Assembly: GCA_963809245.1 (NCBI GenBank)
Contig: CAWEIU010000009.1
Coordinates: 496,001 to 560,000, forward strand
DNA from: Roseiarcus sp963809245
GTDB taxonomy: Bacteria > Pseudomonadota > Alphaproteobacteria > Rhizobiales > Beijerinckiaceae
Length of the DNA stretch: 64,000 nt
Direction of reading: 5' to 3'
In this document: positions 25,249 to 33,696 of the stretch, piece after piece
How the letters are laid out: each line of letters starts with the position of its first letter
Position numbering within the stretch: the first letter of the stretch is position 1
The notes under the pieces: generated by a model
The model's input: only the letters and a program-made list of their open reading frames with translations
Database searches by the model: none
Told to the model about the DNA's origin: nothing
Translations under genes and position numbers: made by a program

Positions 25249-26097
25249 ATGTCGGCTGAAGCGCTACAAACCCGGGTTGACCAAGCGCCCACGACCGCAG
25301 CGGATTGGAGCTACTGGCATGGCTGGGCCGCCTTGGCGAAGTGGGCCGGGGTTGGCCTGTTGTTCTTGATATATTTTCCGCTGGCGTGGCTCGCTCTGAT
25401 GTCCATCAGCGAACGGCCGCTTTCGGGCATCCCGCTACCGCTGACGCTCCAGCATTACCGCGCGCTGTTCGAGGACCCGCGTTGGGTGGGTCCGTTCGGC
25501 GCAAGCTTCGCCATCGCGCTGCTCGTCGGCCTGATTTGCTCGATCGCGGCAACGGCGGTCGGTCGGGCTCTGCCATCGACCCGGAATCCCGGCGTGGCCC
25601 TGCTCCTGTGCGTGCTGCCGCTTTTCGTTCCCGGCATGTCGATGGGGGCTGCGCTGTTCATCGTCTTGCGCTCTGTGCTCGGCGTGAAGCTCGGCTTTGC
25701 CTCGATCTTCCTCGGCCATTTCGTCTGGGCGTTTCCGTTCGCGCTTCTCATCGTTCTTGTGCTGACGACGCGCTTCGACCATCGGCTGGTCGAAGCGTCG
25801 TCGGATCTGGGAGCGTCGCCGTGGCAAACCTTCTGGCGTATCGAGTTTCCCCTCCTGCGCCCCGCAATCGTGGGCGCGGGCCTGTTCGGCTTCCTGCTTT
25901 CGTTCAATGAGGTGTTGCGAACCATTTTCCTGCGGGGAACGCAGACCACGATGCCGGTCTACAACTGGACCATGGCGGCGTCGCAGCAGTCGCAGGTGCC
26001 TATTATCTTCGCACTTGCCACGATCGTGCTTCTCGTGTCGTTGCCATTGCTCGCAGGCGCCTTCTGGCTGCTCTACGCCCGCATGGACAAGGGCTGA
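25249..26097 (+). CDS. ABC importer permease, PotC-like
   Basis: A 282-residue permease with six predicted helices and an EAA loop (SSDLGASPWQTFWRIEFPLLRP). I use the ATG at 25249, 3 bp after the previous stop; a GTG at 25243 overlapping that stop is also possible. The phrase LMSISERPLSGIPLPLTLQHY before the first periplasmic loop is usual for PotC relatives. Its 3' end overlaps the convergent GntR gene by 25 bp. Confidence 0.87.
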   Translation: MSAEALQTRVDQAPTTAADWSYWHGWAALAKWAGVGLLFLIYFPLAWLALMSISERPLSGIPLPLTLQHYRALFEDPRWVGPFGASFAIALLVGLICSIAATAVGRALPSTRNPGVALLLCVLPLFVPGMSMGAALFIVLRSVLGVKLGFASIFLGHFVWAFPFALLIVLVLTTRFDHRLVEASSDLGASPWQTFWRIEFPLLRPAIVGAGLFGFLLSFNEVLRTIFLRGTQTTMPVYNWTMAASQQSQVPIIFALATIVLLVSLPLLAGAFWLLYARMDKG

Positions 26098-26765
26098 TCC
26101 GCTTCGCGCTCCAGTCTCTTCAGCCTGGGAGTGAGATGGTCGGCTGCAACGGAAATATCCGTCGACAGATGTCGGCGAACCGCCGCGGCGTCCTTGGCCA
26201 CCAAACTCGCAAGAATAAGACGATGCTGGTCGTTGGCCTTCGCAACGAAAGTCTCGTCTTCGGTGAGTTCGTTAAAGAATGGCCCGACCTGGCTCCACAT
26301 GTTCTGAATCATAGTTAGCAGCACCGGAGATTCGGCGCGCTCGTAAATGGCGAAATGAAACTTCTGGTTCAGAGCCTGGTAGCCTGTTCCGCCATCTTCG
26401 GTCAGCGTCTTGTCCATTGCCTCGACCACCGCTTCCAAACGAGCCAGATGCTGCGGCCGGAAGCGCGGGCACGCAAGTTCGCCCGCCAATCCCTCGAGTT
26501 CGCGCCGGATCCGAAAGAGTTCCAAAAAGCGCTCGGCCGACAAGAGCGGCACCACGATGGAACGGTTCGGCAGGACTTCAAGATGCCGCTCCGCCACGAG
26601 TCGCTGCAACGCCTCGCGAACCGGCGTCGTGGAAATCCCATAAGCGTCGGCCAGAGACCTGATGACCAGGGTCTGACCGGACCGAAAGCCGCCGGATATC
26701 AAGCCCTTCCGTATCTGCTCATAGGCGCGATCGTTCAGCGTCCGATATTCGATCTTCGCCATCAT
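26073..26765 (-). CDS. GntR-family regulator, FadR/FCD type
   Basis: A 230-residue regulator. The winged helix lies at about 10-75 (RAYEQIRKGLISGGFRSGQ, DAYGISTTPVREALQRLVAE). The FCD ligand domain lies at about 95-215, with the metal-binding pattern spread over NQKFHFAIYE, NDQHRLILASL and RRHLSTDI. It sits between the importer and pxpB, reading leftward. A copy of the GGTATCTCATATACG motif lies 16 bp upstream of its start, suggesting autoregulation. It likely responds to the imported compound or a breakdown product and controls the whole cluster. Confidence 0.88.
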   Translation of the reverse strand: MMAKIEYRTLNDRAYEQIRKGLISGGFRSGQTLVIRSLADAYGISTTPVREALQRLVAERHLEVLPNRSIVVPLLSAERFLELFRIRRELEGLAGELACPRFRPQHLARLEAVVEAMDKTLTEDGGTGYQALNQKFHFAIYERAESPVLLTMIQNMWSQVGPFFNELTEDETFVAKANDQHRLILASLVAKDAAAVRRHLSTDISVAADHLTPRLKRLEREADQPLSMRA

Positions 26766-26780
26766 CCATCCCCACCCAAT

Positions 26781-26795
26781 GGTATCTCATATACG
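26781..26795. promoter_or_regulatory. AT-rich operator upstream of the GntR gene
   Basis: GGTATCTCATATACG is 16 bp upstream of the GntR start codon and belongs to the same motif set as 21860 and 26851. Confidence 0.6.
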
Positions 26796-26850
26796 CCTTC
26801 GAGGCCCATCCAACCAGCCAAAAACACAATAGCAGTTGCCGGCAGGCGGT

Positions 26851-26865
26851 GGTATATCGTATATC
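26851..26865. promoter_or_regulatory. AT-rich operator upstream of pxpB
   Basis: GGTATATCGTATATC contains GTATATC twice in tandem. It lies 43 bp before the pxpB ATG and 70 bp from the divergent site at 26781. Confidence 0.65.
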
Positions 26866-26907
26866 AAGAAACGTGCGAGTTGGGTCCTCCAAGCCGGTCG
26901 ATGCGCC

Positions 26908-27780
26908 ATGATCTACGACGTTCCCCAATTCTATCCCGGCGGCGACCGCTATATCGAGGTGGAACTCGGCGACGAGATGGGCTTTGAACTCAATTTCCGC
27001 GTGCACAGCCTTGTGGCGGCGATCCGGGCCGCGGCGATCCCAGGCGTGATCGAGTTGATCCCCGAGATGGCGTCTCTCCAAGTGTCTTACGATCCGGATG
27101 TTATCGCTTACGAGGATGTCGTGCGCGAGTTCGCGGCTTTGGCGTCGCAGATCGGCGGAGGCGCCGACATCGAGTTGGATAGCCGCTTGTTCTATGTGCC
27201 GACGCTATATTTCGACCCTTGGACGACCGAATGCGTCGAGGATTACCGAGCGAAAACGGCAGACAAGACGCCCGATCCGGAGTTCCTCTGCGAATTGAAC
27301 GGATTGAGCGGCCGACGCGAGTTGGCTCGGATTCATTGTGGAACGGAGTATTGGGTCGCGGCCCTCGGCTTTTGGCCGGGGCTCTGCTCGCTGATGCCGC
27401 TCGACTCCCGCCATCAGCTTATCGCCCCCAAATACAATCCGCCCCGAACATGGACGCCGAAGGGCGCGATCGGCATCGGCGGCGGAATCACCTGCATCTA
27501 TCCGGATCGGACGCCCGGCGGATACCAAATTTTCGCCCGCACTCCCATGCCGATCTGGGATCGTGAGCAGAAGCTCGCGGCCTTCAAGGACGAACTTGCT
27601 CTTTTCCGTGCGGGCGACCGCGTGAAGTTCGTGCCGATCGACCGGGAAGAATGGGACCATATCGAGGCTCAAGTGAACGACGGCAGCTACCTGCATCCCT
27701 GCATCAGCTATCAGAAGTTCTCGATCGCGAACTACCGGTCTTGGGTAGCGCAAAGCCAAATCGGCGGCGCCCATGTTTGA
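26908..27780 (+). CDS. pxpB: 5-oxoprolinase subunit B (KipI/AHS1 family)
   Basis: A 290-residue carboxyltransferase subunit. The ATG at 26908 (MIYDVPQFYPGGDRYIEVE) was chosen because an earlier frame would run through the operator. Family landmarks are LGDEMGFELNFRVHSL, LARIHCGTEYWVAALGFWPG, PPRTWTPKGAIGIGGG, CIYPDRTPGGYQIFART and FRAGDRVKFVPI. It is about 50 residues longer than typical PxpB. Together with PxpC it forms the carboxyltransferase half that resembles the urea carboxylase C-terminal region. It overlaps pxpC by 8 bp. Confidence 0.88.
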   Translation: MIYDVPQFYPGGDRYIEVELGDEMGFELNFRVHSLVAAIRAAAIPGVIELIPEMASLQVSYDPDVIAYEDVVREFAALASQIGGGADIELDSRLFYVPTLYFDPWTTECVEDYRAKTADKTPDPEFLCELNGLSGRRELARIHCGTEYWVAALGFWPGLCSLMPLDSRHQLIAPKYNPPRTWTPKGAIGIGGGITCIYPDRTPGGYQIFARTPMPIWDREQKLAAFKDELALFRAGDRVKFVPIDREEWDHIEAQVNDGSYLHPCISYQKFSIANYRSWVAQSQIGGAHV

Positions 27781-28741
27781 GGTGCTCAAGCCCGGCCTCG
27801 AAACCACCGTTCAGGAACTGCCTGGACGGATCGGATATTGGGAACAGGGTTTTCCGCCATCGGGACCGGTCAATTCCTGGTCTTTTCGTCTAGCCAATCT
27901 CCTGGTGGAGAACCACCGCGACGCGGCGGCGCTCGAATGCCAGTTCGTTGGCCCGACGCTGCGCTTCGGAAAGGATGGTTTCGTGGCCATCACCGGAGCC
28001 GACATGTCGGCCACGCTCGACGGAGCGCGAGTCTCGAATTGGCGCACATTGCCAGTCCGATCGGGGCAAACGCTGGCGCTTGGGCCCGCGCGGCAGGGCG
28101 CGCGCACGTACATCGCGTTCGCGGGCGGAGTCGACGTCCCGCCTGTGCTTGGTTCCCGCGCCACGTTCCACATGGCCGGCGTCGGCGGCTTCGCCCTTAA
28201 GGCAGGGCGGATCATTCCCCTCGGCCCATCCCAGGGGCAGGTGGCGGTCCGCGAGGCGCCTGAGCAGAACAGGCCCGCGATCTCGGCAGGTGGCGTCCGA
28301 GAGGTCGAATGCATGCTGGGCCCGAACGACGATTGGCTCGACGCCGCGGCGATCGAGCGATTCTTGGCGGCCGAGTGGTTGGTGCAGGCCAAAAGCAACC
28401 GCACCGGAATGAGGCTGACGGGCCCGGCTTTCTCGTTTTCGCAGAAGGCCATGAACAAGCGCCCTGAGCATGGCCGCGATCCGTCCAACATCCTGGATCA
28501 CGGTTATCCGCTAGGCGCGATCAACTTAGCCGGGCAAACGCCAATCATCCTGATCAACGATGCGCCGAGCACGGGCGGATTCATCAACCCCTTCACGGTG
28601 CCAAGCGCCGCGTTCTGGAAACTCGGCCAGTCTCGTCCCAATGATGCTCTCCGCTTCGTTCGCGTCACTCTGGCGGAAGCTCAGAACCTGCGCCGGGCTC
28701 TCGACGACCGTTGTACGGCGGCGAGCCTGGTCGACGCCTGA
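27773..28741 (+). CDS. pxpC: 5-oxoprolinase subunit C (KipA/AHS2 family)
   Basis: A 322-residue protein starting MFEVLKPGLETTVQELPGR. It has the usual AHS2 blocks GPVNSWSFRLANLLV, ALECQFVGPTLRF, YIAFAGGVDVPPVLGSR, SNRTGMRLTGPAF and PIILINDAPSTGGFI. The family is the biotin-dependent carboxyltransferase partner of PxpB. The 8-bp overlap with pxpB indicates coupled translation. Both a biotin carboxylase and a carrier are encoded in this cluster, so the complex is probably biotin-dependent here. Confidence 0.9.
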   Translation: MFEVLKPGLETTVQELPGRIGYWEQGFPPSGPVNSWSFRLANLLVENHRDAAALECQFVGPTLRFGKDGFVAITGADMSATLDGARVSNWRTLPVRSGQTLALGPARQGARTYIAFAGGVDVPPVLGSRATFHMAGVGGFALKAGRIIPLGPSQGQVAVREAPEQNRPAISAGGVREVECMLGPNDDWLDAAAIERFLAAEWLVQAKSNRTGMRLTGPAFSFSQKAMNKRPEHGRDPSNILDHGYPLGAINLAGQTPIILINDAPSTGGFINPFTVPSAAFWKLGQSRPNDALRFVRVTLAEAQNLRRALDDRCTAASLVDA

Positions 28742-28787
28742 TCGTCGCCCTCAATACCTTCCAATGAACGCTAGGAAAGAAATCAGA

Positions 28788-29843
28788 ATGCCGGTTCCGG
28801 CCGACCCTGGTGTCAACACGCTGCTCGTCACGACTGCGCCTCAAGCGAACGACGAGGAGGCGAGCGCCATTGCGCTGCGTTATTTCGGCGTTGTGGCCAA
28901 AGCAAAGGTTCTGACGAGCGAGCGTGACAAGAACTTCCATATGCAGGCCGCGGACGGCCGCGAATTCGTGCTGAAGATCACCAATTCGGCCGAGGAGCCC
29001 AGCGTCACGAACTTGCAAACCGAAGCGCTCAGGCACATCGAGCGGCTCGCGCCGCATCTCCCCGTGCCGCGCGTTTGCCTTGCGTTGGATGGGCGAGCCG
29101 AGGCCGTCGTGACTCTGGGAAATGGCTCGGATCACCTTGTCAGACTCCTGACCTTTTTGCCTGGAGAGCCGCTCCACAGGACCGCCCCCTCGTTACGTCA
29201 GTCGGAGGAATTGGGCGCATGCCTAGCCGCCATCAACTTGGCGCTCCGGGATTTCCACCATGCCGCCGCATCGCACGAACTGCTCTGGGATCTGAAGCAC
29301 GCCTCAAAGCTTCGTGCGCTCCTTCCATACATCGCCGATGAGCGACGCCTGGCCCTCGCGACCGAGGGATTGGACCATTACGAACAGCATGTTCAGCCGG
29401 TGGTCGCGGCATTCCGAACCCAAGTGGTGCACAACGACTTCAATCCGCACAACGTTCTGGTCGACGCCGACGATCCAACTCATGTCACTGGCGTGATCGA
29501 CTTCGGCGATATGGTAGAGACCCAGTTGGTGAACGACGTTGCAGTCGCGGCCTCCTACCAAATCGAGGGTGAGGACCTTCTCGCGCGCGCCGCGAGATTC
29601 GTGGCGGCCTATCACTCGGTTTGCCCACTGACTCCTAGGGAGATTGACAGCCTTTTCGACCTGATCACGCTGCGTCAGATCATGACGGTGGCGATCACCG
29701 AGTGGCGCGCAAGCCTCTACCCGGACAACAAGTCCTACATTCTGCGCAATCATCCGCGGGCCGCAGCGGCGCTAGAAACCCTCAACCGCATTGGGCGGGC
29801 GAAGGCGTGTGAAACGCTGCGTCGCGCCTGCGATATGGAGTGA
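28788..29843 (+). CDS. APH-family kinase, hydroxylysine-kinase-like
   Basis: A 351-residue small-molecule kinase of the aminoglycoside phosphotransferase/choline kinase fold. The catalytic loop VVHNDFNPHNVLVD lies near residue 213 and the metal-binding VIDFGDM near 240. The block FHHAAASHELLWDLKHASK is what I recall from hydroxylysine-kinase (HYKK) relatives. I chose the ATG at 28788 because AGGAAAGAA precedes it. It ends 5 bp before the ATG of the phospho-lyase-like enzyme, so it probably phosphorylates an amino alcohol whose phosphate the next enzyme eliminates. It is not expected to be an antibiotic-resistance gene. Confidence 0.8.
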   Translation: MPVPADPGVNTLLVTTAPQANDEEASAIALRYFGVVAKAKVLTSERDKNFHMQAADGREFVLKITNSAEEPSVTNLQTEALRHIERLAPHLPVPRVCLALDGRAEAVVTLGNGSDHLVRLLTFLPGEPLHRTAPSLRQSEELGACLAAINLALRDFHHAAASHELLWDLKHASKLRALLPYIADERRLALATEGLDHYEQHVQPVVAAFRTQVVHNDFNPHNVLVDADDPTHVTGVIDFGDMVETQLVNDVAVAASYQIEGEDLLARAARFVAAYHSVCPLTPREIDSLFDLITLRQIMTVAITEWRASLYPDNKSYILRNHPRAAAALETLNRIGRAKACETLRRACDME

Positions 29844-29848
29844 TCGAC

Positions 29849-31186
29849 ATGGTGAAGTCCGCCTTTGTGCCCGGCATGGTGAACGCCTATGTGCCTGGCG
29901 CCTCGAACTCGGTGTCCCAGCAGGAGCAGGACTTGATCGCGCGGCGGGACAAACTGCTCGGTCCGGCCTATAGGCTCTTCTACGAGGAACCCGTGCATAT
30001 CGTGCGCGGGGAGGGCGTCTGGCTTTATGATCAGGACGGCAGCGCCTATCTCGACGTTTACAACAATGTCGCTTCGATCGGCCATAGCCAGCCCGACGTC
30101 GTCGCCGCCGTAACCCGGCAATGGGGGGTGCTCAACACGCATACCCGTTACCTGCACGAGACGATCCTGGACTATGCCGAGAAGTTGCTCGGAACCTTCC
30201 CCGAGTCGCTAGGCCACGTGATGTTCACGTGCACGGGGAGCGAAGCCAACGATCTCGCCTACCGGATCGCGAAGAGCTTCACCGGCGGCGCCGGGTTGAT
30301 CGTGACCTCCCTCGCGTACCACGGCATTACGGACGCGGTGTCACAGTTCTCCCCCTCTCTGGGCGCTCATGTTCAACTCGGGCCTCACGTGCGCACCGTG
30401 CCGGCTCCGGACCGCTATCGCCGGGACTCGCCCGATCTCGGCAAAGCCTTCGCAGCCGATGTTCGGGCTGCGATCGCCGACATGGAGGCGAACGGCATCA
30501 AGCTGGCGGCCATGATCTGTGACACGATCTTTTCAAGCGATGGCGTATTCTCCGATCCACCGGGATTCCTTGCCGAGGCTGTGCAGGTCGTCCGAGATGC
30601 CGGCGGCTTGTTCATCGCAGACGAAGTGCAGCCGGGTTTCGGGCGAACTGGCCAGGCCATGTGGGGCTTCATGCGCCACGGCGTTGAGCCTGATATGGTG
30701 ACGATCGGCAAGCCGATGGGTAATGGCCAGCCGATTGCGGGAACCGTGGTGCGGCCGGAGGTCGTTGAAGATTTCGGCAAGAAGGCGCGCTACTTCAATA
30801 CGTTCGGGGGCAACCCCGTATCCTGCGCGGCTGGTTTGGCCGTGCTCCAGGTGATCGAACGGGACAATCTCGTTGCGAATGCGCGGGACGTCGGCTCGTA
30901 CTTGAAGAGCGGCTTAGAGCGCATGGCCGAGCGCGATGGGCGGATCGGCGACGTGCGCGGCGCAGGCCTATTCGTGGGCGTTGAGATGGTGCGCGACCGC
31001 GCCGCCAAAACGCCTGAACCGGAAACGACATCGCAAATCGTCAACGGCCTGCGGCGCAAGCGCGTCCTGATCAGCGCCGCCGGCCCCAATGCCAACGTTC
31101 TTAAAGTCCGGCCGCCCTTAGTTTTCGCGAAAGCGCACGTGGACGTCTTTCTGGGCGCCCTCGACGAGGTGCTCTCCGAGATATGA
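29849..31186 (+). CDS. Class III PLP enzyme, amino-alcohol phosphate phospho-lyase type
   Basis: A 445-residue fold-type I PLP protein. The Asp holding the pyridine N is in FIADEVQPGFGR (about 258) and the Schiff-base Lys in TIGKPMGNGQPIAGTV (about 287). RRDKLLGPAYRLFY, YNNVASIGHSQPDVV and VLNTHTRYLHETILDYAEK match the AGXT2L1/AGXT2L2 subgroup (ethanolamine-phosphate and phosphohydroxylysine phospho-lyases), not ordinary aminotransferases. Coupled to the kinase upstream, it would release phosphate and ammonia and leave an aldehyde. GGAG sits 8 bases before the ATG. Confidence 0.82.
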   Translation: MVKSAFVPGMVNAYVPGASNSVSQQEQDLIARRDKLLGPAYRLFYEEPVHIVRGEGVWLYDQDGSAYLDVYNNVASIGHSQPDVVAAVTRQWGVLNTHTRYLHETILDYAEKLLGTFPESLGHVMFTCTGSEANDLAYRIAKSFTGGAGLIVTSLAYHGITDAVSQFSPSLGAHVQLGPHVRTVPAPDRYRRDSPDLGKAFAADVRAAIADMEANGIKLAAMICDTIFSSDGVFSDPPGFLAEAVQVVRDAGGLFIADEVQPGFGRTGQAMWGFMRHGVEPDMVTIGKPMGNGQPIAGTVVRPEVVEDFGKKARYFNTFGGNPVSCAAGLAVLQVIERDNLVANARDVGSYLKSGLERMAERDGRIGDVRGAGLFVGVEMVRDRAAKTPEPETTSQIVNGLRRKRVLISAAGPNANVLKVRPPLVFAKAHVDVFLGALDEVLSEI

Positions 31187-31213
31187 GCGATAGCCGCAAT
31201 ACGAGGTGACGAG

Positions 31214-31432
31214 ATGGCCGAGGAAGTCCGCACTCAGGTGCCAGGAAATGTTTGGAAAGTGCTGGTCAAGGTAGGCGACCAGGTGTCAGCGGGCACAGAG
31301 CTCTTCATCATGGAGTTGATGAAGACTGAGGTGCCTCACGTGGCTGAAGCCAGCGGTACGGTGAAGGCCGTGAATATCGCCGAGGGTCAGGAAGGATTGG
31401 ACGCCGATATGGTCGCCGTGGTGATCGAGTAA
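31214..31432 (+). CDS. Biotin carboxyl carrier protein, minimal
   Basis: A 72-residue single biotinyl domain. The biotinylation loop reads ELFIMELMKTEVPH, so the lysine sits in M-K-T rather than the usual M-K-M. The rest keeps the half-barrel repeats (GNVWKVLVKVGDQVSAG; SGTVKAVNIAEGQ). It lacks the Pro/Ala linker of acetyl-CoA carboxylase AccB. It should shuttle carboxybiotin between the biotin carboxylase at 18024-19376 and the PxpBC carboxyltransferase. It is the last gene of the rightward unit. Confidence 0.85.
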   Translation: MAEEVRTQVPGNVWKVLVKVGDQVSAGTELFIMELMKTEVPHVAEASGTVKAVNIAEGQEGLDADMVAVVIE

Positions 31433-31703
31433 ACGACGGCTGTCGGGCGCCGCCGAGATTGTAAAAGGACATCGCAAATCGGCGAGGCGTCCGGACGCGA
31501 GTGTCAATCGGCGAATGGTCTCAGCGCCGATATGTCGAGCAGATTCCCGCGCCGACGTTCAGCCCCGCTGACGTCGTCGCGCTCGACAATCTCGGCAGCC
31601 CACAAAGGCCGACCCCGTTCGCGCTAGGCTACGCGCCGCGGGCGCCAAGCGACCTCAACCAGGTCGAGCAGAGGTCGCCAGAAGCTTTCGGATACGTAAG
31701 GGG

Positions 31704-32789
31704 CTACTGGCTCGTTACGTTTTTCTTAATGTCGACAGCGTCGATGAGCGCCGCCCAATTCCTCCGACGGAAAGGGAAGGGTAGCTCGCGGCCGCCCATG
31801 ATGCCGTCCGGCCTGAAGATCAATGCGACCGCCATCAACACGCCAAGGCCGATCTCCTGGGCGCCGCGCGGCAAGTGCAACGAAAGGTCGCCAACGACGA
31901 AACCGGCCTCCCCGGCGCGGAGTGCCTCAGTGACGATGGTTATGAACACGACGCCTACCACCGCGCCGGAAAGGCTGCCAATCCCGCCTACGATCAGCAT
32001 CGCGATCGTGACGAAGGTCAGGTCGAGATAGAATACGTCGGTCGTGAGGATCCCAAGAAAGTGCGCATAGATGCCGCCTGCGGCGCCGACGATGAAGCCG
32101 CTGATCACGAATGCGATCAGGCGAACGCGAAGAATGTTGATCGCCGAGGAAGCAGCGGCGACCGAGTCGTCGCGCGAGGCCCGCAGCATGAGGCCGAAGC
32201 CGGAAATCTGGAAAAGATAAGCCAGCGCCACGGCGACGGCGGCGAACGCAAAAGAAGTCCACGGGCCCACAACCGTGGGAATGCCGACCATTGAACTCGT
32301 GCCCGCCGTGACGCTGTCCCAGTTGGCGTAGATGCTGTTGACGACGACCAGGAACGCGAAGGTGGCGATCGAGGCGGCGATCCCGGATAGACGCATGATC
32401 GCCAGGCCGAAGAGGAACGCCACGGCGCCAGCGAGGACGCCGCCGCCAAGGACGGCGACGACCATCGGATAGCGATTCTGCTGAAGAAACATCGGCAGAC
32501 CGGTGAGCATCAGCTGCTTCCATTCGGGGTCGCACGCCGCCCACGCGGCCGCGTAAGCGCCGATGCACATGAAGCCGATATGACCGAAGGAAAGAACGCC
32601 GGAATTTCCGGCGAAGATGTAGATGCCGACGACGACCGACAGCCGGATCAGCATTTCGGTCACCGCGACTTGCAACTCGTCGCCGCCAAAAGTCGAACAC
32701 AGCGCGACCAATATCGCCAAGCCGAGCAACAGCCCGAGCGGGGTCCACGAAAGGCGCAGCAGTCTCAGCAGCCCGGGCTCCTCAAACAC
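31704..32789 (-). CDS. livM: Branched-chain amino acid/amide-type ABC permease (LivM)
   Basis: A 361-residue permease with about ten hydrophobic helices and the LivM hallmarks GNSGVLSFGHIGFMCIGAYA, SGFGLMLRASRDDSVAAAS and VGGIGSLSGAVVGVVFI. It is last in a leftward operon K-G-F-H-M and overlaps livH by 8 bp. With LivH it forms the channel. Confidence 0.9.
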   Translation of the reverse strand: MFEEPGLLRLLRLSWTPLGLLLGLAILVALCSTFGGDELQVAVTEMLIRLSVVVGIYIFAGNSGVLSFGHIGFMCIGAYAAAWAACDPEWKQLMLTGLPMFLQQNRYPMVVAVLGGGVLAGAVAFLFGLAIMRLSGIAASIATFAFLVVVNSIYANWDSVTAGTSSMVGIPTVVGPWTSFAFAAVAVALAYLFQISGFGLMLRASRDDSVAAASSAINILRVRLIAFVISGFIVGAAGGIYAHFLGILTTDVFYLDLTFVTIAMLIVGGIGSLSGAVVGVVFITIVTEALRAGEAGFVVGDLSLHLPRGAQEIGLGVLMAVALIFRPDGIMGGRELPFPFRRRNWAALIDAVDIKKNVTSQ

Positions 32790-33696
32790 GCTCGATCATC
32801 CCTTTCGCGCGGATCAGCCCAGATGGCCTCACGACCAGCACCAGAATGAGGAAGGCAAAAGCAAAGGCGTCACGAAAGGCGCGAAGATCTGGGGGTAGAT
32901 AGGCCTGCAGCATGACGACGATTAGGCCGATCGCAAATCCGCCAACGACCGCGCCCAACAGACTGCCCATGCCGCCCACGACGGTTGCGATGAATGCGAA
33001 CAGCGCGATCGGTTGCCCCATCGTCTGCGTCAGCGATCCGGTCTGCGAAACGAAGAGAAGCGACGCGGCCGCGGCCAGAACGCCGCTGATTGCGAACGCC
33101 AGGCCGATGACGAAATTGGCGCGCACGCCGAGATAGCGGGCCATGCGGAAATCCTCGGCCGCGGCCCGCATCTGGATGCCGAACGACGTCTTCCGCAGGA
33201 AGAACGTGAGCGCGCCCATCAACCCGAGCGTGACGGCGATCGTCACCAGATTGAGGCGAGGAATGCTGACTGCGCCGACCGTCACCTGCTGGCTAAGGCT
33301 CGACCACAAGTCCACAGATTTGGGGCGCGCGCCGTAGATGACGAGGATCGCATTCTGAATGATGTAGCTGAGCGCGAAGGAGGCGGCCATCAAGGTCGGC
33401 GCGCTCGCCCCGCGCAACGGGCGAAAGATGAACAGATCGGACAGCAGGGCCAAAGCAATGACGACGATGCACACCGTCGGAATCAGCAGGCTCCAGTTCC
33501 ATCCCCCGACAAGCAGCTGCGCGGCGTCGGCGCTAGAAGGCACGATGAGCGCATACGCGGCGAATGTGATGAAGTCGCCATGCGCGAAATTGATCAGCCG
33601 CAGTATACCGAAGATGAGGCCGATGCCGAGCGCGGTGAGGGCATAAATGCTGCCCAAACTCAGCGCGTCGATCACATTCTGGAGGAAGGTGGTCAT
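32782..33696 (-). CDS. livH: Branched-chain amino acid/amide-type ABC permease (LivH)
   Basis: A 304-residue permease starting MTTFLQNVIDALSLGSIYA. It has GLIFGILRLINFAHGDFITF, TSFGIQMRAAAEDFRMARYLGV and VVGGMGSLLGAVVGG, all typical of LivH. The frame continues upstream out of register with livF, but the ATG at 33696 overlaps the livF stop (ATGA) and starts the conserved sequence. Confidence 0.9.
   Translation of the reverse strand: MTTFLQNVIDALSLGSIYALTALGIGLIFGILRLINFAHGDFITFAAYALIVPSSADAAQLLVGGWNWSLLIPTVCIVVIALALLSDLFIFRPLRGASAPTLMAASFALSYIIQNAILVIYGARPKSVDLWSSLSQQVTVGAVSIPRLNLVTIAVTLGLMGALTFFLRKTSFGIQMRAAAEDFRMARYLGVRANFVIGLAFAISGVLAAAASLLFVSQTGSLTQTMGQPIALFAFIATVVGGMGSLLGAVVGGFAIGLIVVMLQAYLPPDLRAFRDAFAFAFLILVLVVRPSGLIRAKGMIERV

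Noticed and set aside
29430..29520. Aminoglycoside-resistance phosphotransferase
   Set aside because: The catalytic motifs are shared by the whole APH fold. The neighbouring phospho-lyase and catabolic genes point to small-metabolite kinase function.
31501..32031. Rightward 176-residue ORF after the biotin carrier gene
   Set aside because: From 31704 it is antisense to livM. The first 200 bp have no ribosome binding site or family resemblance.
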